A DNA stretch of 64,000 bases from Alcaligenaceae bacterium (GTDB taxonomy: Bacteria; Pseudomonadota; Gammaproteobacteria; Burkholderiales; Burkholderiaceae_B). A program made the position numbers and the translations under genes. The notes beneath the pieces are model-generated. The model did not search any database and had not been told where the DNA came from. It saw only the letters and a list, made by a program, of their open reading frames with translations. Every line of letters starts with the position of its first letter. Position 1 is the stretch's first letter. The stretch lies in contig JACCEN010000018.1 of assembly GCA_013416435.1 (NCBI GenBank), forward strand, positions 1 through 64,000, given 5' to 3'. Shown here piece by piece: positions 35,157-44,989 of this stretch.

Positions 35157-36047
35157 TCAATCGAAAGTGGTAAGACGCTTTTCGAGGGCGCGCATGTTCT
35201 CGTAGTCCATGAGCTTCATGATGTCTTCGATGCCCACCAGCAGATCGGGCCGGTCGGCCGGCTCGCCCGTTGCAATCACTTCCTGCATCACGCTCAAAGC
35301 CTGCTGCATCGCGTGGATGGCGGCGGCCGGCAGCATGCGGGGAAGACTGATGCGCTTGACGCCCAGTTCTTTCAGCCGTGGCAACGGAATCAATGGGGTC
35401 GTGGGACGCGCGCGGATGCCGAAGCCCATGTTGACGCTCACGGGGATACCCGCGGCATCGACGATGCGCTTGATATCGTCTTCAGTGCGCACCGCATCCG
35501 GAAACAGCATGTCTGCGCCCGCTGCCGCATATGCCTTGGCTCGCTTGATTGCGCCTTCGATGCCTTCCAGGGCCAAAGAATCCGTGCGCGCGATGATCAC
35601 GAAGTCGTCGTTGCGGCGCGCCAGGCACGCTGCTTCGATCTTCTTGACCATCTCGGCCTCGCTCACGACGTCCTTGCCCGGCATGTGTCCGCAACGCTTC
35701 GGGCTCACCTGGTCCTCGAGATTGACACCGGCCACGCCCGCTTCTTCAAACAACCTGACCGTATGGAATACATTGACGGGGTTGCCATAGCCGGTATCGG
35801 CATCGGCCGTCAGCGGAATGGAGACCGAACGCGCCAGGTTGCGGCAATGGTTGACGTTTTCAGCCAAACCCATCACGCCGATGTCAGGCACGCCAAGCAG
35901 CGAATTGGAGAGCGCGGCGCCACTAGTGCAGGCAGTCTTGAAACCCGCCGCTTCGACCAGACGTATGCTGTAGCCATCGTAGACCCCGGGTGAAACGATA
36001 AAGGCTTCACTTTTCAGCAACGCCCGAAACTTGCTGGCACTATTCAT
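35157..36047 (-). CDS. Isocitrate lyase/PEP mutase family C-C lyase
   Basis: A 296-residue TIM-barrel enzyme of the PEP mutase/isocitrate lyase superfamily, which includes 2-methylisocitrate lyase, dimethylmalate lyase and oxaloacetate decarboxylase. It shows SPGVYDGYSIRLVEAAGF, the metal-binding ADADTGYGNPVNVFHTVRLF, and the lyase loop LEDQVSPKRCGHMPGKDVVS with the catalytic Cys in KRCGH, which favours a true lyase over decarboxylases that lack it. It is divergent from the aconitase gene and under a shared operator motif, so it probably cleaves the 2-hydroxy acid made by the hydratase. Confidence 0.85.
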   Translation of the reverse strand: MNSASKFRALLKSEAFIVSPGVYDGYSIRLVEAAGFKTACTSGAALSNSLLGVPDIGVMGLAENVNHCRNLARSVSIPLTADADTGYGNPVNVFHTVRLFEEAGVAGVNLEDQVSPKRCGHMPGKDVVSEAEMVKKIEAACLARRNDDFVIIARTDSLALEGIEGAIKRAKAYAAAGADMLFPDAVRTEDDIKRIVDAAGIPVSVNMGFGIRARPTTPLIPLPRLKELGVKRISLPRMLPAAAIHAMQQALSVMQEVIATGEPADRPDLLVGIEDIMKLMDYENMRALEKRLTTFD

Positions 36048-36143
36048 TCTTTGTTCATTCCCACAAAAGTAAACATACACGGCCTTCTTCATCAACGTAC
36101 CGCAGGGCGATAACAACCTTGATACCAAGCCCGAATGTTCGTC

Positions 36144-36179
36144 AGATTATCAACCCTCCTGAAAAGTGTCAACTCTTTT
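36144..36179 (-). promoter_or_regulatory. Promoter and GntR operator of the lyase gene
   Basis: AAAAGTGTCAACTCTTTT (36162-36179) is a near-palindrome identical to the one upstream of the gntR gene. On the minus strand it contains TTGACA (36167-36172), followed after 17 bases by TAATCT (36144-36149), so a bound regulator would cover the -35. Confidence 0.65.
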
Positions 36180-36342
36180 GCGAAATGAGCTAGCCAAAAG
36201 ACTCATCATCGCCACCCAATTGAATCCTGAGGCAATTAGAATACAAACGCATAATATATAAGTAAATTTACTGTATATCATTGATCTTATCCAGTGCTTT
36301 CCAGCAATATCAGGCCAGTCTACCGATGACTCTATCCAGACA

Positions 36343-36376
36343 AACTGTTGACAATAACAAACAATAGTCCTAACCT
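36343..36376 (+). promoter_or_regulatory. Promoter and GntR operator of the aconitase operon
   Basis: AACTGTTGACAATA (36343-36356) fits AANTGTNNACANTT with one mismatch and contains TTGACA (36348-36353); 17 bases on lies TAACCT (36371-36376). The 360-base divergent gap 36048-36408 is AT-rich and holds only these sites. Confidence 0.65.
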
Positions 36377-36408
36377 TGGAAAACTATTCCACGCCGACAC
36401 GCTTCGCC

Positions 36409-39126
36409 ATGACACAGATACAGATACGACAGCAGCCCTTCCTCTATACAAACATACAGGAAGTCGCCGCGGCGCCCAGCCTCGACCTGTCCACGTTTCC
36501 TTTCGTCATACGCATCCTTCTCGAGAACCTCTGCCGCCACAAAGCATGGGGCTCGAACATAACGGAAAGCGAAGTCGACGCACTGCTCAAGTGGAATGAC
36601 AACATCGGCGCTGAACTCCCGCTTCATGTGGCGCGCGTCATTCTTCCCGACTCCAGCGGGCTGCCCGTGCTTCAAGACCTCGCAGCCCTGCGGGACGCCG
36701 TGGCGCACAACAACGGCGACCCCAGCGCCGTCGACACCCGCATCCCCGTCGACCTGGTCGTGGATCACTCCTTGCAAGTGGACAACTGGGGGCATGCAAA
36801 CGCCATGCCGCTGAACCTGCAGCGCGAGTTCGAGCGTAATCGCGAGCGCTACGAGTTCTTGAAGTGGGCGCAGCAGGCCTTCCGCGGATTGCGCGTGTTC
36901 CCTCCCGGGACGGGAATCATCCATCAGGTCAACCTGGAATACATCGCTTCCGTAGTCATGAAGGAACAGCGGAAAGACGGAACCTGGGCGTATCCCGATT
37001 TTGTGATCGGGGGTGATTCCCACACCCCTATGGTCAACGCCCTTGGAGTTCTGGGATGGGGCGTAGGCGGCATCGACGCGGAAGCCGCCTTGCTGGGGCA
37101 TGCCTACACCTTTCCCATTCCGGAAGTCGTCGGCGTCAGGCTGGTCGGCAGCATACCCGCTCCCGCACTGACAACGGATGCCGCCCTGCTCATTACCCAG
37201 ACCTTGCGCAAAGAAGGCGTAGCAGGCAGCATGGTCGAGTTCTTCGGCCCCGCGGTGCCGACGCTGCCCGTACAGGAGCGCGCCACCATTGCGAACATGG
37301 CGCCCGAATATGGCGCCACTTGCGGCTTCTTTCCCGTGGACGACCGCACGCTCGAGTACCTGCGCAACTCGGGCCGCGACCTCGAACACATAGAACTCAT
37401 CGAAGCCTACAGCAAAGCCAATGGCCTGTTCCGGTCCTCGCCCGAGCACAGGCCGCAGTACAGCCGCGTGCTGGAAATCGACCTGTCCGAAGCGCGGCCG
37501 TCCATGGCGGGGCCGCGCCGGCCGCAAGACCGCATGGCGATCGACGCAGTTGCCACGGACTTCAAAGAGCGCATGGCCAAGCCCCTGTCGGAAGGCGGGT
37601 TCGGCGTGCACGATGCTTCTCCTCGCTTGCCGCAACCGCAGCCATCCGATATTGGCGATCTCGATCATGGCGCCGTCGTGCTCGCGGCGATCACCTCCTG
37701 CACCAACACGTCCAATCCCAGCGTCATGATCGCCGCCGGACTGGTGGCCAGCAAAGCGGTGGGCCTGGGGCTCTCTGTTCCCGGCTGGGTCAAAACCTCG
37801 CTTGCCCCGGGGTCGCGCACCGTCACACGATACCTGGAAGACGCCGGCTTGCTGCAGCCTCTCGCAACGCTTGGATTCCATCTGATCGGATACGGCTGTA
37901 CAACCTGTGGCGGAAAATCAGGGCCACTGGACGTAGCGGTAATGGCGCAGATCGAAAAGAAAGGCCTGGTCGTCGCGGCCGCCCTGTCGGGCAACCGCAA
38001 TTTCGAAGGCCGCATACACAAGCTCATACGCGCCAATTACATAGGTGCGCCGCCGCTTGTCGTCGCCTACGCGCTGGCGGGCAGAATCGACATCGATTTC
38101 GATAACGAGCCCCTGGGCCATGACAAGGAAGGCAAAGCCGTCTACCTGCGCGACGTCTGGCCAAGCCCGGACGAGATCGCCGCCCTGCTGCCCTTGGCAA
38201 GCAAGCCCGAGACATTCAAACAGACATACCAAGCGGAAGATCTCGATACGGAAATATGGCGGAAGATGCATGCCCCCGAGGGCGTCCTGTTTCCGTGGAA
38301 TCCGGAGTCGCACTATTTGATCGAACCGCCCTTCTTCAAGCATCTTCCGGATGGCGATGGACTCTCCCGGCTGGCGCTGGGGCTGAAAAACGCCAATGTG
38401 CTGGCCGCCTTTGGCGACTCGCTGACGACGGACCACATCTCTCCCGGCGGCGAGATCCCCAGCGAGACGCCGGCCGGCCAGTATCTCCTGGCGGCCGGCA
38501 TCGCACCACGGGACTTCAACAGCTACGTGGCGCGCCGATGCAATCATCAAGTCATGACGCGCGCGACCTTCGCCAACATCCGCATCAAGAACCAACTGGT
38601 TCCGGAAGTGGAAGGAGGCGTCACCCGCCACTTTCCGGATGGCAAGCAAATGACCATCTTCGACGCCGCAATGCTCTATAAGCAGGAAGGGCGCAGCGCC
38701 ATCATTCTGGCCGGCAAAGAGTATGGCACCGGCAGCAGCCGGGATTGGGCAGCCAAGGGATCCGCGCTCCTGGGCATACGGGCCGTCATTGCCGAATCCT
38801 ACGAGCGCATCCACCGCGCCAACCTCGTCGGCATGGGCATCCTTCCCCTGGCGTTCATGGAAGGACAAGGCTGGCGGCAGCTGGGCCTTGCCGGCAGCGA
38901 GTCCTTCCATTTCGAGAACATCGAGGCCGGCGTCAGGGACGGTGCGCTCATCAGCGTCACCGCCAGGCAGGGAGACCGCGAGATCCGCTTCCAGGTCCGC
39001 CCGCAAGTGCTTACCGCGGCGGAGCGCCATCTCATTGCGGAAGGCGGCATTCCCTCCAGCGTGCTGCGCAGCTTCTTGAAAGAATCCACCGCGCCTGGCA
39101 TTACGACTCAGAAATCGGATATTTAA
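36409..39126 (+). CDS. Aconitase family hydratase (AcnA-like)
   Basis: A 905-residue monomeric aconitase/IRP-type protein, starting MTQIQIRQQPFLYTNIQEVA. The three iron-sulfur ligands are present: Cys431 in ITSCTNTSNPSVM and Cys497/Cys500 in GYGCTTCGGKSG. The swivel domain carries KEYGTGSSRDWAAKGSALLG. The length matches AcnA. Its position in a catabolic cluster next to an isocitrate-lyase-family gene, not in a TCA cycle locus, suggests a dedicated paralogue hydrating cis-aconitate or a substituted maleate. The upstream extension to 36376 lies over the promoter and is not translated. Confidence 0.88.
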   Translation: MTQIQIRQQPFLYTNIQEVAAAPSLDLSTFPFVIRILLENLCRHKAWGSNITESEVDALLKWNDNIGAELPLHVARVILPDSSGLPVLQDLAALRDAVAHNNGDPSAVDTRIPVDLVVDHSLQVDNWGHANAMPLNLQREFERNRERYEFLKWAQQAFRGLRVFPPGTGIIHQVNLEYIASVVMKEQRKDGTWAYPDFVIGGDSHTPMVNALGVLGWGVGGIDAEAALLGHAYTFPIPEVVGVRLVGSIPAPALTTDAALLITQTLRKEGVAGSMVEFFGPAVPTLPVQERATIANMAPEYGATCGFFPVDDRTLEYLRNSGRDLEHIELIEAYSKANGLFRSSPEHRPQYSRVLEIDLSEARPSMAGPRRPQDRMAIDAVATDFKERMAKPLSEGGFGVHDASPRLPQPQPSDIGDLDHGAVVLAAITSCTNTSNPSVMIAAGLVASKAVGLGLSVPGWVKTSLAPGSRTVTRYLEDAGLLQPLATLGFHLIGYGCTTCGGKSGPLDVAVMAQIEKKGLVVAAALSGNRNFEGRIHKLIRANYIGAPPLVVAYALAGRIDIDFDNEPLGHDKEGKAVYLRDVWPSPDEIAALLPLASKPETFKQTYQAEDLDTEIWRKMHAPEGVLFPWNPESHYLIEPPFFKHLPDGDGLSRLALGLKNANVLAAFGDSLTTDHISPGGEIPSETPAGQYLLAAGIAPRDFNSYVARRCNHQVMTRATFANIRIKNQLVPEVEGGVTRHFPDGKQMTIFDAAMLYKQEGRSAIILAGKEYGTGSSRDWAAKGSALLGIRAVIAESYERIHRANLVGMGILPLAFMEGQGWRQLGLAGSESFHFENIEAGVRDGALISVTARQGDREIRFQVRPQVLTAAERHLIAEGGIPSSVLRSFLKESTAPGITTQKSDI

Positions 39127-39143
39127 CGACACAAGACAAAACC

Positions 39144-40514
39144 ATGGAACTGGACCTCGTACTGACCAATACCCAAATCATGCTGCCAAGCAAGGGGCTG
39201 ACTCCAGGGCAGATCGGAATACACGGCGGCCGTATCGCGCTCATCGCCGAGCCCGGCGCCAAACTGCAGGCCAAGGAGACCATCGACTGCAAAGGACTCT
39301 GGACGCTGCCGGGCATCATCGATCCCCATGTGCATTTCGGCTTCGGTTCACCCGAGACCGACTTCCAGACCGAATCCCGCTTCGCCGCGCTCGGCGGAAC
39401 GACGACCGTGCTGTCCTTCCATCGCTCGGCCGATATCCGCGACTCGTTCGATCCTGTACGCGAGCGCGCCGAGCGCCAGAGCTGCGTTGATTTCGGCTTC
39501 CACTTCGGCATTACGAGCCACTTGCACGTAGAGACCCTCAACGAGATCTCGCATCGGTTTGGCGTTCCCTCTTACAAGCTCTACATGATGTACAAGGGCG
39601 CGGCGGGGCTGTCCAAGGGCTTCACCGACATCGACGACGGCCTGCTGTTTGCCGCCCTGCGTGAAACCGCCAAGATTCCGGGCGCCGTGCTGGGGGTGCA
39701 CTGCGAAAACGTGGAAGTGATCCCTCTGCTGCGCGATCCCCTGCGCGCCGCCGGACGCGACGACTTGAAAGCATGGAATGAACAGAGTCCCGATTTCCTG
39801 GAAGCGGAAAACGTACATCGCGTGTGCTACTTTGCCACCAAGACCGGCACACCGGTCAACATCGTGCACCTGAGCAGTCGCGAAGCATTGGATGAGGTGC
39901 GCCGCCACCGGCTTGCTCCCAACGCTCCGCCCATGTACGTCGAGACCTGCCCGCACTACCTCTTTCTGAATGACGAGTCTCCCGCCGGCACCTACGCCAA
40001 AGTCAATCCGCCCGTTCGCGGACAAGCCGATGTAGAGGCCATGTGGCAGGGCGTCATTGATGGATCCATCACCACCATCGGTTCGGACCATGTACCCCGC
40101 AAGCGGGAAACCAAAGACAAGGACATCTGGGCCGCCAGCAACGGCTTTCCCGGCACGGGCATGATCCTGCCCATCCTGCTGCACGAGGGCTACCACAAGC
40201 GCAAGGTCCCGCTGGAGACTCTCGTGAAGGTGGCGAGCGAGAACTCCGCCCGTATTTACGGCATGCCGAGCAAGGGCAGCATAGAAATCGGCAAAGACGC
40301 CGATCTCGTGGTCGTCGATCCTGATCTCGAAAAAACCGTCGATCCGGGCACTCTGGAATCCAACTCCGACTATTCGCCGTATGAAGGAATGACGCTCAAA
40401 GGCTGGCCGGTACGTACGCTGGTCCGCGGGCGCACCGTTGCGCTGGATGGGCGGATCACGATGGATGCAAGCAATTCACCCGGCGGCCGCTTCTTGCGGC
40501 GCCTGACTCCCTGA
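39144..40514 (+). CDS. Cyclic amidohydrolase (dihydropyrimidinase/allantoinase/imidase family)
   Basis: A 456-residue binuclear-metal hydrolase that opens cyclic amides, ureides or imides. Ligands: His62/His64 in DPHVHFGFG, the carboxylated Lys151 in YKLYMMYKGAAG, His in GVHCEN, His in VHLSS and Asp in TTIGSDHVPR. It has the CPHYLFL block of the family. It starts 17 bases after the aconitase stop. Next to an isochorismatase-family amidase it forms the two-step ring-opening and amide-removal pair known from cyclic imide and hydantoin degradation. Confidence 0.85.
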   Translation: MELDLVLTNTQIMLPSKGLTPGQIGIHGGRIALIAEPGAKLQAKETIDCKGLWTLPGIIDPHVHFGFGSPETDFQTESRFAALGGTTTVLSFHRSADIRDSFDPVRERAERQSCVDFGFHFGITSHLHVETLNEISHRFGVPSYKLYMMYKGAAGLSKGFTDIDDGLLFAALRETAKIPGAVLGVHCENVEVIPLLRDPLRAAGRDDLKAWNEQSPDFLEAENVHRVCYFATKTGTPVNIVHLSSREALDEVRRHRLAPNAPPMYVETCPHYLFLNDESPAGTYAKVNPPVRGQADVEAMWQGVIDGSITTIGSDHVPRKRETKDKDIWAASNGFPGTGMILPILLHEGYHKRKVPLETLVKVASENSARIYGMPSKGSIEIGKDADLVVVDPDLEKTVDPGTLESNSDYSPYEGMTLKGWPVRTLVRGRTVALDGRITMDASNSPGGRFLRRLTP

Positions 40515-40545
40515 TAACTCCGAACTTTGATGCATAGGAACACAC

Positions 40546-41271
40546 ATGAGCGAAACCAAGCGAATTTGGGAAGACTTCCTGACCGAGCGCGACAAGCAGG
40601 TCTTCAAGGCCGCGGGCTACGGCAAACGCGGGGGCTTCGGCAAGCGGCCGGCCCTGTTCATCATCGACGTGCAATACAACTTCTGCGGCGACACGCCTGA
40701 AGACATCCTGGAAGGACTGAAGCAATATCGCACGCATTGCGGCAAGGAAGCCTGGGACGCGGTTGCGCACATGGTGCCTCTGCTCGAACTGGCCCGCGAA
40801 AAGAACATTCCTGTTTTCTATACGGAAAGCGGCCGCAGGCCCGACCTTCTGGACAGCGGTGTTCAGGTGGGCAAGAACCATCGGGGCGGCGAAAAAACCG
40901 TGGTGGCGAATACCCACGCGACCGAAACCGTCGCTCCGCTGGCTCCGCGCCCGCAGGATATCCGGATCACCAAGCAGAAGCCCTCGTGCTTCTTCGGCAC
41001 CATTTTCATGAGCCACCTGAACTTCTTCGACGTGGATACATTGATTCTGGTGGGCTGCGCGACGTCGGGCTGCCTGCGCGCGACCGCGGTTGACGCGTAC
41101 TCGTACAACTTCAAGGTGATCATCCCCGAAGAGGCCTCTTTCGACCGCTTCCAGGCCAGCCATGCCGTAAACCTGTTCGATCTGAACTGCAAGTACGCTG
41201 ACGTGATCCCGGCCGCAGAGGTCGCCGACTATCTGCGCGACCTGCCTGCCCGCGACAACGGCGCGGCCTGA
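40546..41271 (+). CDS. Cysteine amidohydrolase, isochorismatase family (N-carbamoylsarcosine amidase/maleamate amidase type)
   Basis: A 241-residue cytoplasmic amidase with the catalytic Asp in ALFIIDVQYNFCGD, Lys in RITKQKPSCFFGT and nucleophile Cys176 in GCATSGCLRATAVDAYSYNF. The N-terminal IWEDFLTERDKQVFKAAGYG is shared with N-carbamoylsarcosine amidase-like and related half-amide hydrolases. AGGAA precedes the start. It probably releases ammonia from the open-chain amide made by the upstream cyclic amidohydrolase. Confidence 0.85.
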   Translation: MSETKRIWEDFLTERDKQVFKAAGYGKRGGFGKRPALFIIDVQYNFCGDTPEDILEGLKQYRTHCGKEAWDAVAHMVPLLELAREKNIPVFYTESGRRPDLLDSGVQVGKNHRGGEKTVVANTHATETVAPLAPRPQDIRITKQKPSCFFGTIFMSHLNFFDVDTLILVGCATSGCLRATAVDAYSYNFKVIIPEEASFDRFQASHAVNLFDLNCKYADVIPAAEVADYLRDLPARDNGAA

Positions 41272-41297
41272 AACGACAACGCTGGAGGCTTCGTCTG

Positions 41298-42308
41298 ATG
41301 TCCGACCGAACCGGCGCGATTTCCTCGCAATACATTCCGGTCTTCCTGCTGACGGGATTCCTCGGCAGCGGAAAGACGAGCCTATTGAGCCGGCTGATAC
41401 ACCGGCCCGAGTTCTCCGATACAGCCGTCATCATCAACGAATTCGGAGAGGTCGGCCTGGATCACATGCTGGTGGATCAATCCAGCGATACGGACATCGT
41501 ATTGCTGGACTCCGGATGCCTGTGCTGCGCCATGAGCGGATCCTTGCAAGAAAGCCTGGAGTCGCTTTATTACCGCCGCCTCAGGAAAGAAATTCCTCAT
41601 TTCGAACGCATCGTCATAGAGACTTCGGGGCTTGCCGACCCGGGCGCCATCATCAACGCCATAGGCGGGGATCCCGCGGTCGCCAGACGTTTCCGGCTTG
41701 CGGGCATCATCACCACGGTCGACGCCCTCCATGGACTTGAAGCCATCGGTTCCTACCGCGAGGCGGCGGCCCAACTCGCGGTCGCCGACCATGTCGTCCT
41801 GACCAAGACCGACCTGCTGGGGGACTCCGTGGCGGCCCTGGACCTGCGACGGGAACTGGGGATCCGGAATCCTCATGCCGAGATTCATGTCGGACCGACA
41901 CTGGACTCAGCCGGAATTCGCCGACTGTTCACGAGCACCGAAACCAGGCCGACGGACCCACCGGCCTTGCCCAATCGCAACGAACGCGGCTCTCCACTGG
42001 GCCATGTCTTCAAATACGGCATCACGGCGCAGACCTTTCATCTGCAGAAGCCCATAAGCTGGCCTGCCTACGCGGACTGGGTCCACGCCATGCAACGCCG
42101 CCATGGCGAATCCCTGCTGCGTGCCAAGGGCATTCTACGCATGGAAGACGGCGAATGCTACGCCATACATGCCGTACACCATCTTTTCAGCGCACCGCTC
42201 AAGCTGCAGCGCGCCATCGAAGGCCCCCAGCAAGGTGCCCTCGTGCTGATCACCGAGAAGCTCAGCAGGCAGGAGCTGGAGGAAACCGTTGCCCTATTGC
42301 TTCAGTAA
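41298..42308 (+). CDS. COG0523/CobW-family metallochaperone GTPase
   Basis: 336 residues with the P-loop LTGFLGSGKTSLLSRLI, the switch NEFGEVGLDHMLV, the family's metal-binding CxCC motif in DSGCLCCAMSG, and NKxD-like LTKTDLLGD. The C-terminal CobW_C domain is present. GGAGG precedes the start. Such GTPases deliver metals (often zinc) to client enzymes; here the obvious client is the binuclear cyclic amidohydrolase in the same operon (inference). Confidence 0.88.
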   Translation: MSDRTGAISSQYIPVFLLTGFLGSGKTSLLSRLIHRPEFSDTAVIINEFGEVGLDHMLVDQSSDTDIVLLDSGCLCCAMSGSLQESLESLYYRRLRKEIPHFERIVIETSGLADPGAIINAIGGDPAVARRFRLAGIITTVDALHGLEAIGSYREAAAQLAVADHVVLTKTDLLGDSVAALDLRRELGIRNPHAEIHVGPTLDSAGIRRLFTSTETRPTDPPALPNRNERGSPLGHVFKYGITAQTFHLQKPISWPAYADWVHAMQRRHGESLLRAKGILRMEDGECYAIHAVHHLFSAPLKLQRAIEGPQQGALVLITEKLSRQELEETVALLLQ

Positions 42309-42314
42309 GCATAT

Positions 42315-42328
42315 TAATGTCAACAGTT
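42315..42328. promoter_or_regulatory. GntR operator copy after the CobW gene
   Basis: TAATGTCAACAGTT fits AANTGTNNACANTT with one mismatch. It lies 98 bases upstream of the next matching site, in the 197-base gap before the Bug-protein gene. This could allow looping or cooperative binding. Confidence 0.5.
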
Positions 42329-42412
42329 AACAGAACCTCAAGGAAGTGAACCCGCCTTGCGGGTCTATATCTAGGGTAATTACCAGCATTTACTCTTTAT
42401 ATATCAGTAGCC

Positions 42413-42455
42413 AACTGTTGACATTTGTTATCACCATCAATACAGTGTTAACACT
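42413..42455 (+). promoter_or_regulatory. Promoter with two operator sites for the second operon
   Basis: AACTGTTGACATTT (42413-42426) is a perfect match to AANTGTNNACANTT and contains TTGACA (42418-42423). The -10 TACAGT (42441-42446) follows after 17 bases. The perfect palindrome AGTGTTAACACT (42444-42455), with the same TGT-N2-ACA core, overlaps the -10. Confidence 0.7.
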
Positions 42456-42505
42456 ATGCAGCGTGATGCGCTGCCGTCCCCTCTTCAAGCATAAGGAAAG
42501 TCGCT

Positions 42506-43525
42506 ATGTCTTACTCCCTCTCCACCTCATTCAAGCAAAACCGGCGCACCCTTATTGCCGCAGCCCTCGCCTCTGCGCTCGGCGCGTCTTTCTCCTTGCC
42601 GGCCATGGCTCAGGGCGATAGCGCGGCCGGCTATCCAAACAAGCCCGTCAAGCTCGTCGTTCCGTTCGCGCCAGGCGGTCCAACCGACATCACCGCACGC
42701 CTCATCGGCGAAGCGCTGTCCAAAAAATGGGACCAGCCGGTAGTCATGGAGAACCGGGCAGGCGCCGGCGGTACCATCGGTGCGGCAACGGTCTCCAAAG
42801 CGGCACCCGACGGCTACACCCTGGTGCTCGGCGTTACGGGCTCTCATTCCATCGCCGGCTCGCTCTACAAACAGCTTCCCTATGATCCTCAGGCCGACTT
42901 CGAACCCATCAGCCGCGCGGTCATCTACCCGAACGCCATTCTTGCGAATCCCGCCTTGCCGGCCAACAACCTTCAGGAGCTGATCGCACTCGCGAAGAAA
43001 GACAAGGAGCTGCACAGCTATGGCACGGACGGCAATGGCACCGCCTCGCATCTCACGATGGAGCTCCTGAAAGAGCGCGGCGGCTTCAAGCTCGACGCCG
43101 TGCAGTACAAGGGCGCATCCCCCATGCTCAATGACTTGGCGGCGGGCTTCATCCAGGTCGGCATCACCGGTCTGCCTTCGGCGGAAACGCTGCTCCAGGC
43201 CGGCAAAGTGAAGCTGATCGCGATCACTACAGACAAGGACTACAGCGAAAAAGGCTACGCCACCATCGCCGGACAGGGCTTCCCTGGCTTTGCGGCCGCT
43301 CCGTGGTCCGGTTTGTTCGCGCCCAAAGGCACCCCCAAGGAAATCGTCGAGAAGATCTCCAAGGACGTGAACGAGGTCATGAACAGCGCCGAAATGAAAG
43401 AGAAAATGAAGGGTCTCGGCCTTCAGCCGCTGCCCAACACGCCGGAACAGTTCAAGACGGAACTCGCGCAGGAAGCGGCAAACTGGGCCAAGGCGGTCGA
43501 AATCTCGGGCGCGCGCGTGGAATAA
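42506..43525 (+). CDS. Tripartite tricarboxylate transporter substrate-binding protein (Bug/TctC family)
   Basis: A periplasmic receptor of 339 residues. The signal peptide ends near SFSLPAMAQG; the mature protein starts with YPNKPVKLVVPFAPGGPTDI and has ARLIGEALSKKWDQPVVMEN and GAGGTIGAATVSKAAPDGYT, the family's ligand-contact loops. AAGGAA lies before the start. No TctA or TctB membrane gene is nearby, so it is an orphan receptor, as is common in Alcaligenaceae. Likely ligand: a carboxylate used by this cluster. Confidence 0.9.
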   Translation: MSYSLSTSFKQNRRTLIAAALASALGASFSLPAMAQGDSAAGYPNKPVKLVVPFAPGGPTDITARLIGEALSKKWDQPVVMENRAGAGGTIGAATVSKAAPDGYTLVLGVTGSHSIAGSLYKQLPYDPQADFEPISRAVIYPNAILANPALPANNLQELIALAKKDKELHSYGTDGNGTASHLTMELLKERGGFKLDAVQYKGASPMLNDLAAGFIQVGITGLPSAETLLQAGKVKLIAITTDKDYSEKGYATIAGQGFPGFAAAPWSGLFAPKGTPKEIVEKISKDVNEVMNSAEMKEKMKGLGLQPLPNTPEQFKTELAQEAANWAKAVEISGARVE

Positions 43526-43561
43526 ACACGTGCTGGACACACATTCGTAAAGATAAATTCT

Positions 43562-44956
43562 ATGGCTAATCCGATGAGTTTCGATGCGGAATTCGACGTG
43601 CTCGTCATTGGCGCGGGCGGTTGCGGGCTGGTGGCGGCCTTGGCCGCCCACGAAAACGGCATGGACGTGGCGATCGTCGAAAAGATGGACCGCGTCCAGG
43701 GCAACACCGTACTTTCCAGTGGGTCCATACCGGCGGCGAACACCCGCTTCCAGCGCGCCGCCGGCGTCGTGGACAGCCCCGACGTCTTCGTCGAGGACCT
43801 GGAGCGCGTGGCCGGCCGGCACGACGCGCCTGAACTGACACGCCGGCTCGCCGATATTTCGGCGGAGCTGGTCGAATGGCTGGTCGACAAGGCCGATGTG
43901 AACATGACCCTTGTGGAAACCTACAAGCATATCGGTCATCGGGTGCATCGGCTGCACTCGCCGCCCTCCAGGCGGGGTTCAGACCTGGTGAACGATCTGC
44001 TCAAGACCATTGAGAGCCGCGATATTCCCATCGCGTACGGCAATCCGGCCGTCGATCTGCTCATCTCGCCTGACGGAAAAGTCATGGGAGCCATCACCGA
44101 AACCAAGACAGGCGAACGCACCGCCATCGGCGCCAAGGCAGTCATCCTGGCCACAAATGGCTTCGGCGCCAATCGCGAATTGCTTGCGCGGTTCTGCCCG
44201 GAGCTCGCAGCCGTACCCTACGGTGGCTCGGTCGCCAGCGAAGGCGAAGCCATACGCTGGGGCGAAGAACTGGGCGCCGACCTGGCCAATATGGGCGCCT
44301 ATCAGGCCCATGCCAGCCTGGCTGACCCGCACGGCTCGCTGGTCACCTGGACGGTCGTAGAAAAAGGCGGCGTAATCGTCGACCATCAGGGTAATCGCTT
44401 CGGCGATGAAACGATCGGATACTCCGCCTTCGCCGCTCAGGAACTGGAGCGCGAAGGCCCGTTCTATGTAATCGCCGACACACGCGTGCGCGACGTCACC
44501 GCCGGCGGCCAGGAAGAATATGCCGAACTCTGCGAGCACGGCGGGGTGATCGAAGCGTCCGATGCCGCCAGCTTGGCGCAAAGGCTGGGGATGGACCCTG
44601 TCAGGCTCTCGGCGACGCTGGGCGACGCCATCGCAGCCGCCCGCAGCGCAGTGCAAGACCAGTACGGGCGCAAGGCCTGGGGACTAGGCCCTTTGAACGC
44701 CCCTTTCACCGCCACTCGAATCGGACCGGCCCTGTTCCATACGCAGGGAGGCCTGAAAGTTGACATGGACGGCCGGGTACTGAAACAACAGCAGCCCATA
44801 CCGGGGCTATACGCCGGCGGCGGCGCCGCCTGCGGAATCAGCGGCGCCAAGGGGGGGCTGGGCTATATGTCGGGCAATGGCCTGCTCGGCGCGCTGGGCC
44901 TTGGTTACCTCGCGGGCAGAGCCGCCGCGCGCGACGCATCCGCCTCCCCCGTCTGA
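43562..44956 (+). CDS. FAD-dependent oxidoreductase, fumarate reductase flavoprotein-like
   Basis: 464 residues with the N-terminal dinucleotide site DVLVIGAGGCGLVAALAAHE and the FAD_binding_2 family end GISGAKGGLGYMSGNGLLGA. The middle has a substrate domain with ITETKTGERTAIGAKAVILA and TNGFGANRE. Soluble, with no twin-arginine signal. Related enzymes reduce or introduce C=C bonds next to carboxylates (fumarate reductase, ketosteroid dehydrogenase, tricarballylate dehydrogenase TcuA). In this cluster a TcuA-like step between a saturated tricarboxylate and aconitate is a fitting guess. An alternative start is at 43574. Confidence 0.82.
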   Translation: MANPMSFDAEFDVLVIGAGGCGLVAALAAHENGMDVAIVEKMDRVQGNTVLSSGSIPAANTRFQRAAGVVDSPDVFVEDLERVAGRHDAPELTRRLADISAELVEWLVDKADVNMTLVETYKHIGHRVHRLHSPPSRRGSDLVNDLLKTIESRDIPIAYGNPAVDLLISPDGKVMGAITETKTGERTAIGAKAVILATNGFGANRELLARFCPELAAVPYGGSVASEGEAIRWGEELGADLANMGAYQAHASLADPHGSLVTWTVVEKGGVIVDHQGNRFGDETIGYSAFAAQELEREGPFYVIADTRVRDVTAGGQEEYAELCEHGGVIEASDAASLAQRLGMDPVRLSATLGDAIAAARSAVQDQYGRKAWGLGPLNAPFTATRIGPALFHTQGGLKVDMDGRVLKQQQPIPGLYAGGGAACGISGAKGGLGYMSGNGLLGALGLGYLAGRAAARDASASPV

Positions 44957-44989
44957 ACTCAATTTTCCTTTGCACCAGGACAGCCACGC

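Noticed and set aside
36370-37881. A 503-codon minus-strand frame opposite the aconitase gene
   Set aside because: Shadow frame; the aconitase motifs and Fe-S ligands are on the plus strand.
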